Origin: Tribonema minus
Taxonomy: Eukaryota; Sar; Xanthophyceae; Tribonematales; Tribonemataceae
Reading direction: 5' to 3'
Length of the DNA stretch: 64,000 bases
NCBI GenBank assembly: GCA_017506865.1
Contig: JAFCMP010000517.1
Coordinates: forward strand, 310,001-374,000
This document shows, in pieces, positions 24,667-36,546 of the stretch. Numbering within the stretch: position 1 is the first letter of the stretch; every line of letters begins with the position of its first letter. The position numbers and the translations under genes are program-made. The notes beneath the pieces are model-generated. The model was not told the DNA's origin. It saw only the letters and a program-made list of their open reading frames with translations, and did no database searches.

Positions 24667-27600
24667 ATGAAGTGCCTCGTACCCATACTCATCCAACATT
24701 TCTTGCGATCTTTTCCTGACCTACTGCCTACTGCCTGTGCCTGCCTGCCTGACCTTGTCAGGTTGTTCAATAGGGCAAGCGCATGTCGACCGCTTTTGCG
24801 ACAGCGTGTGCCGGCCGCAGCTGGTGTGGGTGTGAGAGGGCTGGCTGCAAAGAGCAAGAAGGGCGAAGGTATGTGTAACATCGGAGACACACTACCAGAG
24901 CGCTGTGCTTTGGCCTCATGGTACTTCTTGACTTGACAATGTCTCAGCAATATCCCTGTTTGTTTAGGGTCTGCCACACTCCACATAGCGCGTCATCGCT
25001 TCAGATCTTGACTCCGCAAACAAATGAGAGGCTTAATCCAGGGGCTATTTGTCCGGTTCTGGGACTGTGAGGAAATTATTTTGGAGTTCATGACCGTGTT
25101 CGTGCACTGAAAACACGCCACTGACATTTGAAAGTGCCCACACATAGAGGGCTTCTGAACTGACTGTCTCTGCATCTAAGCCAGCACACACTGCATGGCT
25201 TTTGTGAGTGCTGAATCGTCAGGTGCCTCTCGTCAATGCCGCCCCTGCATCACCACGCAACAACCCCCTTCGCATGGCCTACAAGCCAACATCATGCTCC
25301 ACTGCTCTGATGCTCCCTTTTTCCCGTCGCTGTGTGCATCAACGCTCAGCTGAAACAAGCAAGCCCTCGCTGCTGGCGCTGGCGCTGAAGCAAGTGGAGG
25401 CGTCGCACGGCAAGGGCAGCATCATGCAGCTGGGCAAGGCGCGGCCCATGAGCGACGTCGATGTCATCTCCACGGGCAGTCTTAGCTTGAATCACGCGCT
25501 GGGCATCGGAGGGCTTCCAAAGGGCAGGTTGGTGACATGGCTCAGCGCATAAGTGTCGTTAGAACGACGATGCCAATGTCATTTTAGATGTCATCTTCAG
25601 TGTCATTTCTCAGGGGCCGGGGGGGGGGGGAGGGCGCGAAGCAAAACGGCCTGCACGTGCAGGTTGTTTGCTTGGCAAGTACAGTGGTAACGCTGCGCCC
25701 CGCGTCGTTGGTCTGACTGAGGCTGCATGCTGCCCCTGCTTGGTGGCTATTGCCGCACTATTGCGGTCAGTTACTCAAAGATGAATCAATGGCGGGGGCA
25801 GGCATGGCCACAGCGGTGTGCAGGCCAGTGCGTGCTTTTCCGGTAGTCATCGTCCCTTGGTTTGCTGAGCATCGCCACCTGAGCGCTGAAGCGGTGCAGC
25901 AAATTTGCGTCTCGCACGACTGGGGGTCACATTTGCGGTGGCAGCAACAGGTTCTGTTTGCTGACACCAGGTCATCCATTCATACTGTCAAGGCTGACTG
26001 GCAGGCGACAACAAGTTGATCTTTGTGGCTCCTTGGCTGATGTCATGGTCAAGCGATGATGCAGAACGTCTGGCAGGTGCTACAACCCAGCATGCGGCGC
26101 GCAGCACATTTAGGAAGCAGCGCGCTGTGGTGCTTGGGTTAGATTTAGACGTGGGGTTAGGGCTAGGGGTAGGGCCAGCTGACCCTCTGCGGGCCCCCAA
26201 TTCTAACTCATCTGAGGGCAACACACCGTTTCGATCAGCACCGTTTCGATCAGCACCCTTCACTCATTTCAATCCACTAGACTCACCGACTCATCACCTG
26301 ACTCAGACTCAATCACTCGCACCCACGTCCCACGCTTCCAGAATCGTGGAGGTCTACGGCCCAGAGTCGAGCGGCAAGACGACGGTCGCGCTGCACGCGG
26401 TGGCGCAGTGCCAGCAGAACGGCGGCACGGCGGTGTTTGTGGACGCGGAGCACGCCCTCGACCCCGCGTACGCGGCGGCCATCGGCGTGGACATGAACGC
26501 GCTGTACGTCTCGCAGCCGGACTGCGGGGAGCAGGTGCGGCGGCGGTTACAGCGGTGGTAGTTACGCGTGTGGCAGTTACGCCGGTGGCAGTTACGCCAG
26601 TTGCAGTTGCAGGGAAGATGTGCTTGTGTGTGCGGTGGCGAAAGACTTTGAGTCTGGCAGGCAGTGCTTTGTCAGGGATGCGAAGCGAGTTGCTGCATTT
26701 CCACGCACATGCAAAAAGTAAACAGCGGCTGTTGGCGTGGACTCAGGGAAGTGTACCGTAGCCACACCCGCCGGGCAACGCGGGGTGGCTCCAGCTGCAT
26801 CGGCAGATACAGTGGCAGTCATGACAATATATATGGCACAGAGGCACCAGCGCAGGAGCCGTCATATCCGACGGCGCAGAGTGCTAGCCAGACTTTTTGT
26901 GCACACGGCCACTGGCGAGTCCATGAGTATACTGTATGAGAATGCGCTGCATGCATTGCAAAATGAGATTGTGGCGGGGCGGTGCGTCGGCGGCGGCAGT
27001 AATTGCGGCCAGCATGATGTTGCATGGCATTGCGCACGCACCTGTATGTACGCATGGACCAGCTTGTCGCAGGTTGGAAGCACGGCATGGCTGCCTCATC
27101 TTGCCATTTTCCAGGCGTAGGCCGCCGTGGCAATGTCGGTTATCAGCAGGCACGGTCATGTGGTAGCGGCACTCGCATCCAACAGTTCAAACTCTGGTAC
27201 AATGTACTTGCTCATCGATCATCGACCTATGGTCCTTCATTGCCCTTTGAACTGCTGCTGAACTGCTACTGAACTCCTCCGATTGCATGCGTCATGCACT
27301 TCCTTGCCATGTGCAAGGCGTTGGACATAGTGGAAACTCTGGTGCGCAGCGGCGGCGTGGACATTGTGGTGGTGGACTCAGTGGCAGCGCTGGTGCCACG
27401 TGCGGAGCTGGAGGGGGAAATGGGGGACCACCACATTGCGCTGCAGGCGCGGCTCATGAGCCAGGCGCTGCGGAAGCTCACAGGCGAGTTGCTCAATGAA
27501 ATGCATGTCGAAAATAGTTTGTTGATGTTAAGGCGGTAAGGTTAAGGTCAATATGAGATTGTGGTCAGATTCAAATTCATGCTCAACTTGAAGTTGCAGC

Positions 27601-30600
27601 GCTCAACGCGTACACTGCGCTGGCGCCTGCAGCTCGTGAGCCAGGCGCTGCAAAAGCTCATAGGTGGGTGACTTGATCTGTGAGTCAAATGTGTCTGTAC
27701 TTTGAAGTACATGTCTCTGCTCTTGACTTGAAGTTGCAGCGCTGAACGCATACGCTGCGCTGCCGGCGCGGGGCATGGGTTGCGCGTTGCGAAAGGTTAC
27801 TGGCGTGCCCGTCCGTGGCACATGCCATGCGACATGGTGTGCACCATACTCTAAACTCATGTCGCAGTGGCACAGAGCTCTAAACTCAGTGTCACAATGT
27901 TCAACTCAAATGTCAGAGTGCTCTACTCTTTGTGGGAGTGCCTGAGTGAGCACAGCCGCCGTGTCTTTGGCGCATGCACCAAGTGGTCTCGTTGTTGACT
28001 GGTGCTGCGGCGCAATGTGCGTCGCGTCGCGGCAGGTGGTGACGGAGGTACTTAGCTGAGCGCCGGGCATGGTGGCACTTGAAGTATGTTCAACCTGAAC
28101 AATGCCACGTAGTAGTCACAAGCATGGCGTCGCCACAGCCCTGGCATGACCACACTGCTGCATATACGGCCCCACACGGCGCTTCTTGGCAAGATGTGCA
28201 CATCCTTCGAGCAGATGCAAACTAATCCCTCCATACCCTGCAAGCAGCAGTGACACTGTTGTGTGCCCCCTGCTGTGCCTCATTCCTGGCACAAAGCCAC
28301 TGCCTGATGACTGACCTACATGATCTTCAGCTGTTTTAAATCTGGCGGCAAGTGCTAGCAGGTGTGGATCATTGACGTTTCCGACTCCAGCAACTGTCAC
28401 ATGGCACTTTTCTGTGCCATCCCACCCCCCCCCCACACACACACGCCCCCAACCCTCTCCAGGCCCAAGTGCATTATGTTCACATTCAGCAGCCAGATCT
28501 GCAGCGATGCTTAGAGCAGCCTCGAATAAGTCAGCCTTCACAACGTGCCCCCCTTTCTCGTGCCCCCCTCCCCCCCCCCCCCCCCTCAGCCACCCTGTCC
28601 AAGACCAACACGTGCATCGTCTTCATCAACCAGATCCGCAGCAAGGTGGGCGTGATATTCGGCAGCAACGAGGTCACCGCGGGTGGCAACGCGCTGCGCT
28701 TCTACTGCAGCGTGCGCCTCGAGGTGCGCCGGGGGGCGCAGATCAAGCGTGACGGCGAGCCCATCGGCAACGTGTGCCGCGTTAAGGTACGACTGTGTCT
28801 GCATCATCATAATGGAGACGAATCAGAAGATTGCAGAGCTCCGGGTGGCAAGGTGTGGTGAGCCGCAAACGCCTTCCACCAATCACCGTGGTCGCCGCTG
28901 CTGCGGCAATTGGCCACGAGTCAAACAGCGCCACCATATCACAAGAGCCTATATAAGATTGAGCTTGCGCGCTGTCCGTGCTGGTGCGTATCCTCTTTCG
29001 CGCGCTGCCTGTCTCGCAAGCGGAATGATTGCGCCGGTGGTGACAGCGACGGCGTTCGGTGTTTGGCGCTCAGCAGTCTCTGCGACCACGATGCTGCATG
29101 TTGCAGTTGTTGAGATGTTCATGCATGCACAGGCGGTGCACAGAGGCAGGTACTGCACCAGCACCACGGCAAGCGCATCGGCAATGCGTGCCGTGTAGAA
29201 GTGCGGCATTGTCCTGAGGGCGGCGGGACGCAGTTTGTATATGCACGGTGGCAGTGCTGTAAATCAACAATCATTGCACTAGTCCTGAGATCTGAGATAC
29301 TCCACATTGATCATGCTCGCAGCTGCACGCTTCACTTGACACCTGCTGCAAGAAAGCCGCTCAGTCGCGGTGCGTGTGTGTGTTTGTGCCCCTGTCGTGC
29401 GGGTGCATTGCACTTGCACTTGCAAGGGTCGCCGAGTGTGGACATTGCGCAAGTCATTGTGTAGCTGGGCAGCGCAATTGTGGCAAATGTTGTGGCTCAT
29501 TCATGATTAACCCTAACCCTAACCCTAACCCTGCCCAACTCCCCATCAACAGCCCAGCAAGACCTGCAAGCAGCAGTACTTGTCGCGTTGCAAGACGCTG
29601 GTTTTCTGCAATAATTTCAGAAGTACTTCAAGCACTCAAAATATGCATCGCTTATGTAGATGCCTTGTGCCGGCCATGATACAACAAGTATCCTGCCTTT
29701 GTGTCGCTTTGAAGCCCGTGCCACTGACACTGTATGACTTCATGCGCAGCGATGCCAAAATGGGCAAGCGTCTGAAAATCACATTGTGTTGCAACGCTCA
29801 CTGGCTGTTTTCGTGCTGCCATTGCCTTTGCTGCTGGTCATTTGCACAGGTCGCAAAGAATAAACTTGCGGCGCCCTTCCAGACCGCCGAGTTTGACATG
29901 CTATACGGGGCAGGCGTCGACAGGTGAGCACTGCCTCTGCACACGTATGTATGTATGGGGCTGCTCATGTACATGACAATATGCAGGGCCAGCAGCAGCA
30001 CGTGATCACTGCCCTGCTGCAAAAATGAGGTGTCATTGGCAGCTGGACCGTTGAACTCTCATGCTAGTTAAGCACTGCTCGAGGCAGGCCTGCGTAAAGG
30101 GGCACGGGAAGATAGATTTTGCTCAGGGTCTATGGTATGCCAAGGTTGAAGCGTGTCAGTGCGATGCATACCGCCGATTTGCATTACGCTGACGCTCGCG
30201 GCAGTACTCAGTGTATGGCAATGCCCAGTACGTCCTATGCACTGTACATCATGCACTGCAGCTCTCTGATGGTCACCGTTTGCTTAAACTCATCGGAACA
30301 CACTGAACATACTTGGATGCACATGATGGCCTCCTTTGGGCTGCTGCGCAAGAGCCATGCGTGTGCATGCTGAGCTGTGCCACCGCGGTCCGTCCACGAG
30401 TAAGGGTGATGTAACCTCAATCTTAGTGTGCGTTTCAGGCACAACTTCCCAAGTACCTTGCTCAAGCTTGTGCCTGCCGACACCTCAGCATGAGCTGACG
30501 CAAGTCAACTTCCCTCATGTCCTATCATTCGCCCATGACAGCTACTGAACACTGGTGCTGGCCACCTGAAGCTGCCCCACTTGCACGCGCGTTGACGTGC

Positions 30601-31213
30601 TTGAATGTTTTTCCATTACACTGCTGCTGCTGCGGAAACGGCAAGCTGAGAGAGCGGGTCGTGCGGGTCGTAACGTGCAGTGCAACAGTGGCACGCCTCG
30701 TCATTACTTCAGCCCATGATGGCTCTCATGTATCAAACCTTGGCCCTCCTTTGCTCTCTGCCCCATGCTGCGCTGCGCGCGCTCTCCCCTCCTGCCAGTG
30801 CTCTCCCCAAGAAGAACGTGAGCGCTTCCAACCGAATTTGTTCAGTGCGCGAAGAAGTCCAGATGAGCACCTCAGCGCCCGCTGCAAGGCGTCAAAATCT
30901 TTCTTCACGCTTGTGCCATCATTGTACAATTCTCAAGCGCTTGGGGTTATCGCCAGCAGCTTCTCTAAGCGCACCCCCCTCGCTCCGCTGCGGCGGCGCG
31001 CGCAGGAATGGCGAGCTCATAGATCTCGGCGTCAAGTGCGGCGCGGTGCGCAAGAGCGGCGCGTGGTTCAGCCTCGGCGACGTGGCCGACTGGCGCGCCG
31101 GCGGCGCCGCGCACGAGGCGGGCGCGCTGCTGGGGCAGGGGCGCGAGAAGGCCAAGGCGCTGCTCGCGGAGCAGCCGCACCTGGCGGCAGCACTCAAGAA
31201 AGTCATACAGTGA
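24667..31213 (+). CDS. recA: organellar RecA recombinase
   Basis: Seven exons join in phase to 405 aa: 24667-24868, 25350-25527, 26342-26534, 27318-27483, 28590-28786, 29850-29923 and 31006-31213. The first exon is a basic, Leu/Arg/Ala-rich presequence without an ASAF-type motif, so a mitochondrial address is likelier than plastid. The RecA core follows: [28 protein letters not shown], Walker [22 protein letters not shown], Walker [15 protein letters not shown], the L1/L2 region with [12 protein letters not shown] and [28 protein letters not shown], and the C-terminal [10 protein letters not shown] region. Length is normal for a bacterial-type RecA plus presequence. The fourth intron begins with GC (ACAG|GCGAGT), all others with GT. 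RecA catalyses ATP-dependent strand exchange in DNA repair. The gene follows the flavoprotein on the same strand 1.4 kb away, with no sign of linkage in function. Confidence 0.92.
27438..27806 (+). repeat. tandem echoes of the recA exon-4 3' end in the following intron
   Basis: The exon end (CTGCAGGCGCGGCTCATGAG ... AAGCTCACAG) is at 27438-27483. It recurs at 27614-27663 with a standard GT donor (CATAG|GTGGGT) and again, weaker, at about 27752-27805. The two echoes share about 35 bp upstream (CTTGAAGTTGCAGCGCT...), so they arose as a tandem unit of about 136 bp. Confidence 0.75.
29168..29207 (+). repeat. echo of the recA exon-5 3' end
   Basis: The frame reads [13 protein letters not shown] against [13 protein letters not shown] at the end of exon 5 (28755-28793). 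It lies about 410 bp downstream inside the intron. A weaker match to the preceding part of exon 5 may begin near 29030. Confidence 0.6.
29508..29532 (+). repeat. interstitial telomere-type repeat
   Basis: Four units of CCCTAA within recA intron 5. A degenerate TTAGGG-like stretch lies at 26154-26175 (GGTTAGGGCTAGGGGTAGGG), also in a recA intron. Confidence 0.8.
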
Positions 31214-33250
31214 GTTCAACTTGCGGTTGCCGCCGCGGCGGTGCGTGCGCATGCGTGGCTGTTGATGGTGTATGACGCTGTACTTACGGTCCTGAGCTCT
31301 GACGTGGAGTTGCGGCGGAGTGGGGCGCGCGTTGGCGGAAGCGATTGGCCGCATCGCACTGGCGTGATAGATTTCGAGGGGGGGGGGGACGTGCATATGC
31401 GGCAGCTACCTCATTTTAGAGGAGATTAGTGCAGCGCGCATAGTGTTTTTGGTACGGTGGAAAGACGCAGTGTGCGCCCGGTGTTTTCAATACACGCATC
31501 TCGACAAAACTAGTGTCGCACAGGCACCGAGGTGCGTTTTTTCGACAGCACCTGCCAGTGGGCACATGTACAGAAGTGCCACAGTCTTATTAATACCAAA
31601 GTGCCGCTGCAGAGCGGCATGTGTACCGCACAATTGCATGCGTGTGACAGTGCGCATGAACAATGAATGGGATGCAGGCTGAGCAACGACACCCTCGAGT
31701 TGAAGTTTTGCTCCAGCAAAGTTGGAGAGTCACTGGCTGCGACTGCATACACTTAGTCTATTTTATCATTCAGCACACAACTAATTACACTAAACTGCCT
31801 TAGAAGGATGTGAGGGTGTGTGGTATGAGTGGTGCGCGGTCTATGTTGCTGCAGTGCTCGGCGTACGTCGTTTGTGGCAGGTTTTATGCCGGCACCGCAA
31901 CCGAACGCTGTGCGTTGGCTGACCCTCGCTAGCAGCAGTGGCATACTTAAGATGTATGATGCCGTTGCAGCAGCGCAGCGTCGCACAACGCACCATGTAA
32001 ATCGTTCCTGAGGTGCACGCATCGTGAGTGTCTCCTTGACAGGCCTTCAGGCAATCAAGTATTTGCCAAACTTTGCAGTAGGTAGCGCGGCGGTCTCTCA
32101 GAGTGCGTGAGCCTACGTCTGTTGCAGAGCAGCTTGCTGCCGCACTGAGCGTTGCCGCCGAGGTCGCGGTGATGGTCATCTAGCACTGGCCAACGGCATT
32201 GAGCGTTACGCAGGTGCCACGACCGCCAAATTGACAATGAATCGATCAGAAATCTGCACAGTGCTGCAAACGATGGATGGCAGACGCCAGAGTATTCAGG
32301 TTGAGTCCACACTTGTTTCACACAACGCCCTGCGAGCTCCAAAAACCCAGGACTACCCGGTTTGCAACTGTCGTATACACGGTCCAGCCTGTGGGCCGTG
32401 ACAATACTGATCAGCACCAAATTCAAGCCCCTGCAAGTGATACACTCACACCGGCCTGTTTGATGGCTGTTCCATGCTTGTGGCGTGTATGCCGCAGTTC
32501 TCGGTTAGCGCAGGGCAGCGTGAGCTTGGCGTCCGGGGGCGTGGGGCTTGATGCTGCTGGGGATGAACTTCAAGTTGAAGGGCTGGAGCCGGAGGAGGAG
32601 CAGCTGAAGGAGACAGCTGTATGAGCAAAATTATGTATGTAACATGCAGCAGCAGCAGCTGCTCAGCATGATAATCACACACTCAGCAACAAATGAGTTC
32701 GAAGTGGCAGCGGACTGGTGTCGAAACATGTGTCTGCCCCGTTTCAAGTTGCAGCCACGCAGCTTTCAAGAGGTGTAGGATACATGATCAAAACTTCAAC
32801 TCCCAAACATATTTTGGCAACCTGAGCAGCATATATGCAATTATTGCAATGCATGCTCAACCTGCTAGATGCATGACAATAATTGTGCAGCCGCTGCGCC
32901 AGGCATGTCATCCGCCGAATAGTGCTGCATGCTGATTGCCAGCACTCAACGTACGGACATGGGGGTAAGTGAGACTCTAACTTCAAAGTGACACTTCAAC
33001 CTGAAGTTAGAATCTGATTCAGACTGTTTACTTCACTGGCAGGCCAGGTGCGCATGACTTACACTCACATCAAATCTGCAGCACTGCAGTGTCTGATGCA
33101 ATCCTCTATTGCCATTGGCCTACTTCAAGCACCTTCGAACGCGAGCCTTACCAAGCACAGTGATTGCTGCCAGCAGGACTCAGCGCGCTTGGTCCCTAAC
33201 GCTGCGCATTGCAAGCCTCCGAGAGTGGTGCAGAGGGCCTGTAATTTAAA
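31214..33250. other. intergenic stretch at the edge of the gene-rich part
   Basis: No convincing gene. A frame ending at 32624 has an acidic C-terminus (DELQVEGLEPEEEQLKE) that could be a lone last exon, but no partner exon was found. Base composition turns clearly AT-richer after about 33250. Confidence 0.4.
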
Positions 33251-35034
33251 CACCCTACTAGGCTCAGCCTCTGCGTCAGCCTATTAGTAATAGTTACTAA
33301 TAGAATAAATAATATTTCTAACTAAAATAAACGTTGACTGTCAGACTTCAGAATCTGCTCAACTATCATAAACAATATTTAGCTGATGAATTTGTAGCTT
33401 ACGTCGTCACTGTGAGTCACCAAGTAGTAGAATCAATTCAATTGCACTCACACCGTGGCAAGTGACTGCTCACTGGCAGGTCATTGATTCACTGACACTC
33501 CAAGGAAACTTCGGATGCCATAATGTCAGAGCTGTACGATGCCTCAAATGCAGGCAATCAAGTCAGCATACTGCCAGACTGAACGACCTCACGCTCTGTC
33601 ACTGTGGCACACACTCAGTCTGGTATCAGGAATTTATGGCCTTCAGGCTGTCTGTTTACTAATAGAAAGTTTGCGATGTAATACAATCGTCAACATTTAC
33701 TGTGCGCCCAGCTGTAACAGCTGTTTGTTCATAATGTAATGAGTATGAGACTCAGTAACGAATACTCGTCGATGAGTGCTACTGTAACATTCAATGAATG
33801 TGAAAATTGTATGAGTGCTCAAGTACTACTGTGCTCCTGTTTTTAAAACAGAAAGTTACACGAGACTCAGTCACATCGTGCTAGTCTGATAATGCTATTA
33901 GGCGGCATTCCTGAACAGAAGTACAAATGACAATATACCAGAACAGGCTGAGCCATGGCAGCCGCTGCAGTTTGACGACTCAGATTCTTGCAGCTACAGC
34001 AACCCGTCAATGCCATTGAGCTGCGCCTGGCCCATTTCATGATCAAAAATACATGATAACTTTACCCCTGGGCCACTACTACAGTACTGCCTACAGCATA
34101 TATGACATGTTGCCAGTTGTGTGGTCAAACCTTAGCTTTTAGACTAATTCCAATGAATGCAATTGCTGCAGACGAACACGCAAACTTGAATGCAGCCGCT
34201 TTTCATGAACACTGTACAATTCGGTCGGTCGACTTCAAGGATCGAATTGGATTCGAAAGTCATTGAAATTGTCGAGACTTATTTGTGAACAAAAGGTCCT
34301 GGACCTGTCAGCGACTTCACATCAACTTGAGTTGGCAACATGACCCACAGCCTGAGGTGTGAACCCTTCAAACGCACTAAACTAAGTCTCTGCTCAGTTT
34401 TGATTTGAAAGATCTTTATGACTTATTAATATTATATGGATGAAAAACTCAATGACATGCTTGAAATTGAAAACTTTATGTAGCCCCCAGCATCATGATT
34501 TTTACGCTCAGGGTCTCAGATATTCCGTCACGTGACAGTGTTGAACCTGGCATGTTGTCCTCAACATTCAATAAGTGTGAACACTTACTGTTGCAAAGTA
34601 CCTACTTGAGGTAGGGGAGTTCAGGTCACACTGAAGTCTGAAAGTGCTGCGTGGTCGTCACGGATTCCCAAGCCAACTTAAACGCCTGGTCCAGAGCAGC
34701 CTTCACCTCAAAAGGTACCTTGACCATTACGTCGTGTTGAATGCAGCAGCAAATGCTGCCGGGGTTCAACCAGACTTCAAGTTAGTCAGTTTGAAAGTTC
34801 AACAAGTTGAACTTGTTTGATGCTGAGTCCTAGGACACAGCTGTAACAGTTTTCCCAGAGCAGGCCTTGTCACAATGGTACTAGTAGTCCGCAATTCAGA
34901 TTGAATTTTCCTGGTAGTTTGAGACTGTCACAGCATAACAAGTGGCATTGCGCTCAGATATAAATGTATGCCGGCAGTTACTGCTACCGTAACGTGACGT
35001 GACGACGGCGTTACTGTTGCGAGTCTTAGGCCTG

Positions 35035-35073
35035 CTTTTTATTAATTCTCGCTCAGGGCGCGAAAAAGCCTAG
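35035..35073 (-). repeat. short retroposon-like repeat, copy 3 (5'-truncated)
   Basis: Same 3' end as copies 1, 2 and 4 on the minus strand (GGCTTTTTCGCGCCCTGAGC, then GAGAATTAATAAAAA). The bases after the tail are GCAGG, unlike the GTAC after the other copies, so GTAC is target sequence and not part of the repeat. Confidence 0.55.
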
Positions 35074-36374
35074 TACTACTAGTATTTACCGTAGTGACTG
35101 TTACAGTTTACCTGTAAACACTACAGCCAGTGCCACAGCGTCATACTATGATATCATGATGCATACTACATCATTGATGACCAGCACCAAGATTTGAAAT
35201 AAGATGACATTGTGTGGATTGCATGCCGTCGTGATGATTACCAGCAGATCAAAACCTACTGAGTCTTGAAGCATCCTTCAAGTTGAACTTGAGGTGGCTT
35301 CTCACTCATATGACAGCGTTCGCACTCTGGCAAGTTGACTTCAAAAGGACCTAGAACATGATTCTCATGTGGCCTCACATAATGATTGTGGCAATTAGGA
35401 TTTGCCATGACTCAGTCTGCTGCAGTGTGTGAGATCTCATTGACACGTCGCTCAGCAGCTGCTGCTGCACTGCCAACTGCTGCTGACAGCTACTATGTAG
35501 CTGGCGTGGCCAGTGTGATAGCACTTAAGTCAATTGCCACAGTGTCAACGGATCGTTCAACTTGCCGTAGTGCGCCCACAGTGACTGTGGCAGGTGTTGT
35601 CAACTTTTTGAAAACAACGCATTGGCCCAATCATTATGCCATCTCAGTTACTGTACCTGTACTACCATACGTGACGACAGTCACTGTGTCGTACAGGTAC
35701 CGAGATGCATTGAATTTCAATTTGTATTGCCAACTAGAACCGTTGCAACATGTGACTGTTACGCGGTCAGTTCAAGTTGGTAATTTGCAATGATGATTTC
35801 AGTCGAGACAGCCGTAACAGTGTGACAGTCAGTGACTGAGTGACTTACTAGTTACTGTAGTGACTCAGGTTTGAGCTATCGCCAAGTGCGAAAAACAGGG
35901 CCAACCAGTGGCACTTTGCCATGATGGCCATTGGCAACTTGAAGTCAGACTCTGTTGAAACCCTGCCCAGTGTTGAACTTTGCTGCTGCACTTCAACAGA
36001 TGTTGAGATTACGAGGTGAAGGTACAGTGTTAAAATTGGCAATAATTAGGATTCCGTGATGAGCACTTTGCAAACTTCAATTTCATGTTGAACTTCTTCC
36101 CTGCAAAAAGTTCACAGTTGAGGTTAATGTTCAAAGTCAAACATGATCTTGAGCATAGTACTTTTATTATATTCCACTTGTGGCTGTGGAAATGCCATGT
36201 TGTAGGTGTGTCGCCTTGTTTTCACTCTTGGGTGTAGCATGCAAACCTTGCACGCCGCACCCCGCCCCCCACATCACCCCCAACAAAGCACCCGCAAGCG
36301 TCTGTCCCCCACATACTAGCAGGGATACTGAACAAAGCTACAAGACTCTCCCCCCACAGACAGACCCGTCTTAG

Positions 36375-36546
36375 GGCCACCCAGCTCCACGCAGACTCCA
36401 TCTCAAAGTTTTCATGCAGGCCAAGGTCAACATAATGGGCCCTGAAGTGGAGATTGTGGCTATCTTCGTGAACCCCGATATCATAGAGATAAGCAGAGGG
36501 AGTCACTGGGCGCCAGGCGCTGACGCTAGAGAGAGGCTATATAACT
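36375..36546 (+). pseudogene. possible coding remnant
   Basis: 57 codons before a TAA read as a convincing protein segment (for example FMQAKVNIMGPEVEIVAIFV, then NPDIIEISRG). It lies in a GC-richer island within AT-rich repeats. No start and no neighbour exon. Family not recognised. Confidence 0.3.

Noticed and set aside
24168..24719. 183-codon plus-strand frame
   Set aside because: Overlaps the recA first exon in another frame and shows no protein-like pattern.
35386..35793. 135-codon plus-strand frame
   Set aside because: Val/Thr/Ser-rich translation of the short palindromic words of the region, not a gene.
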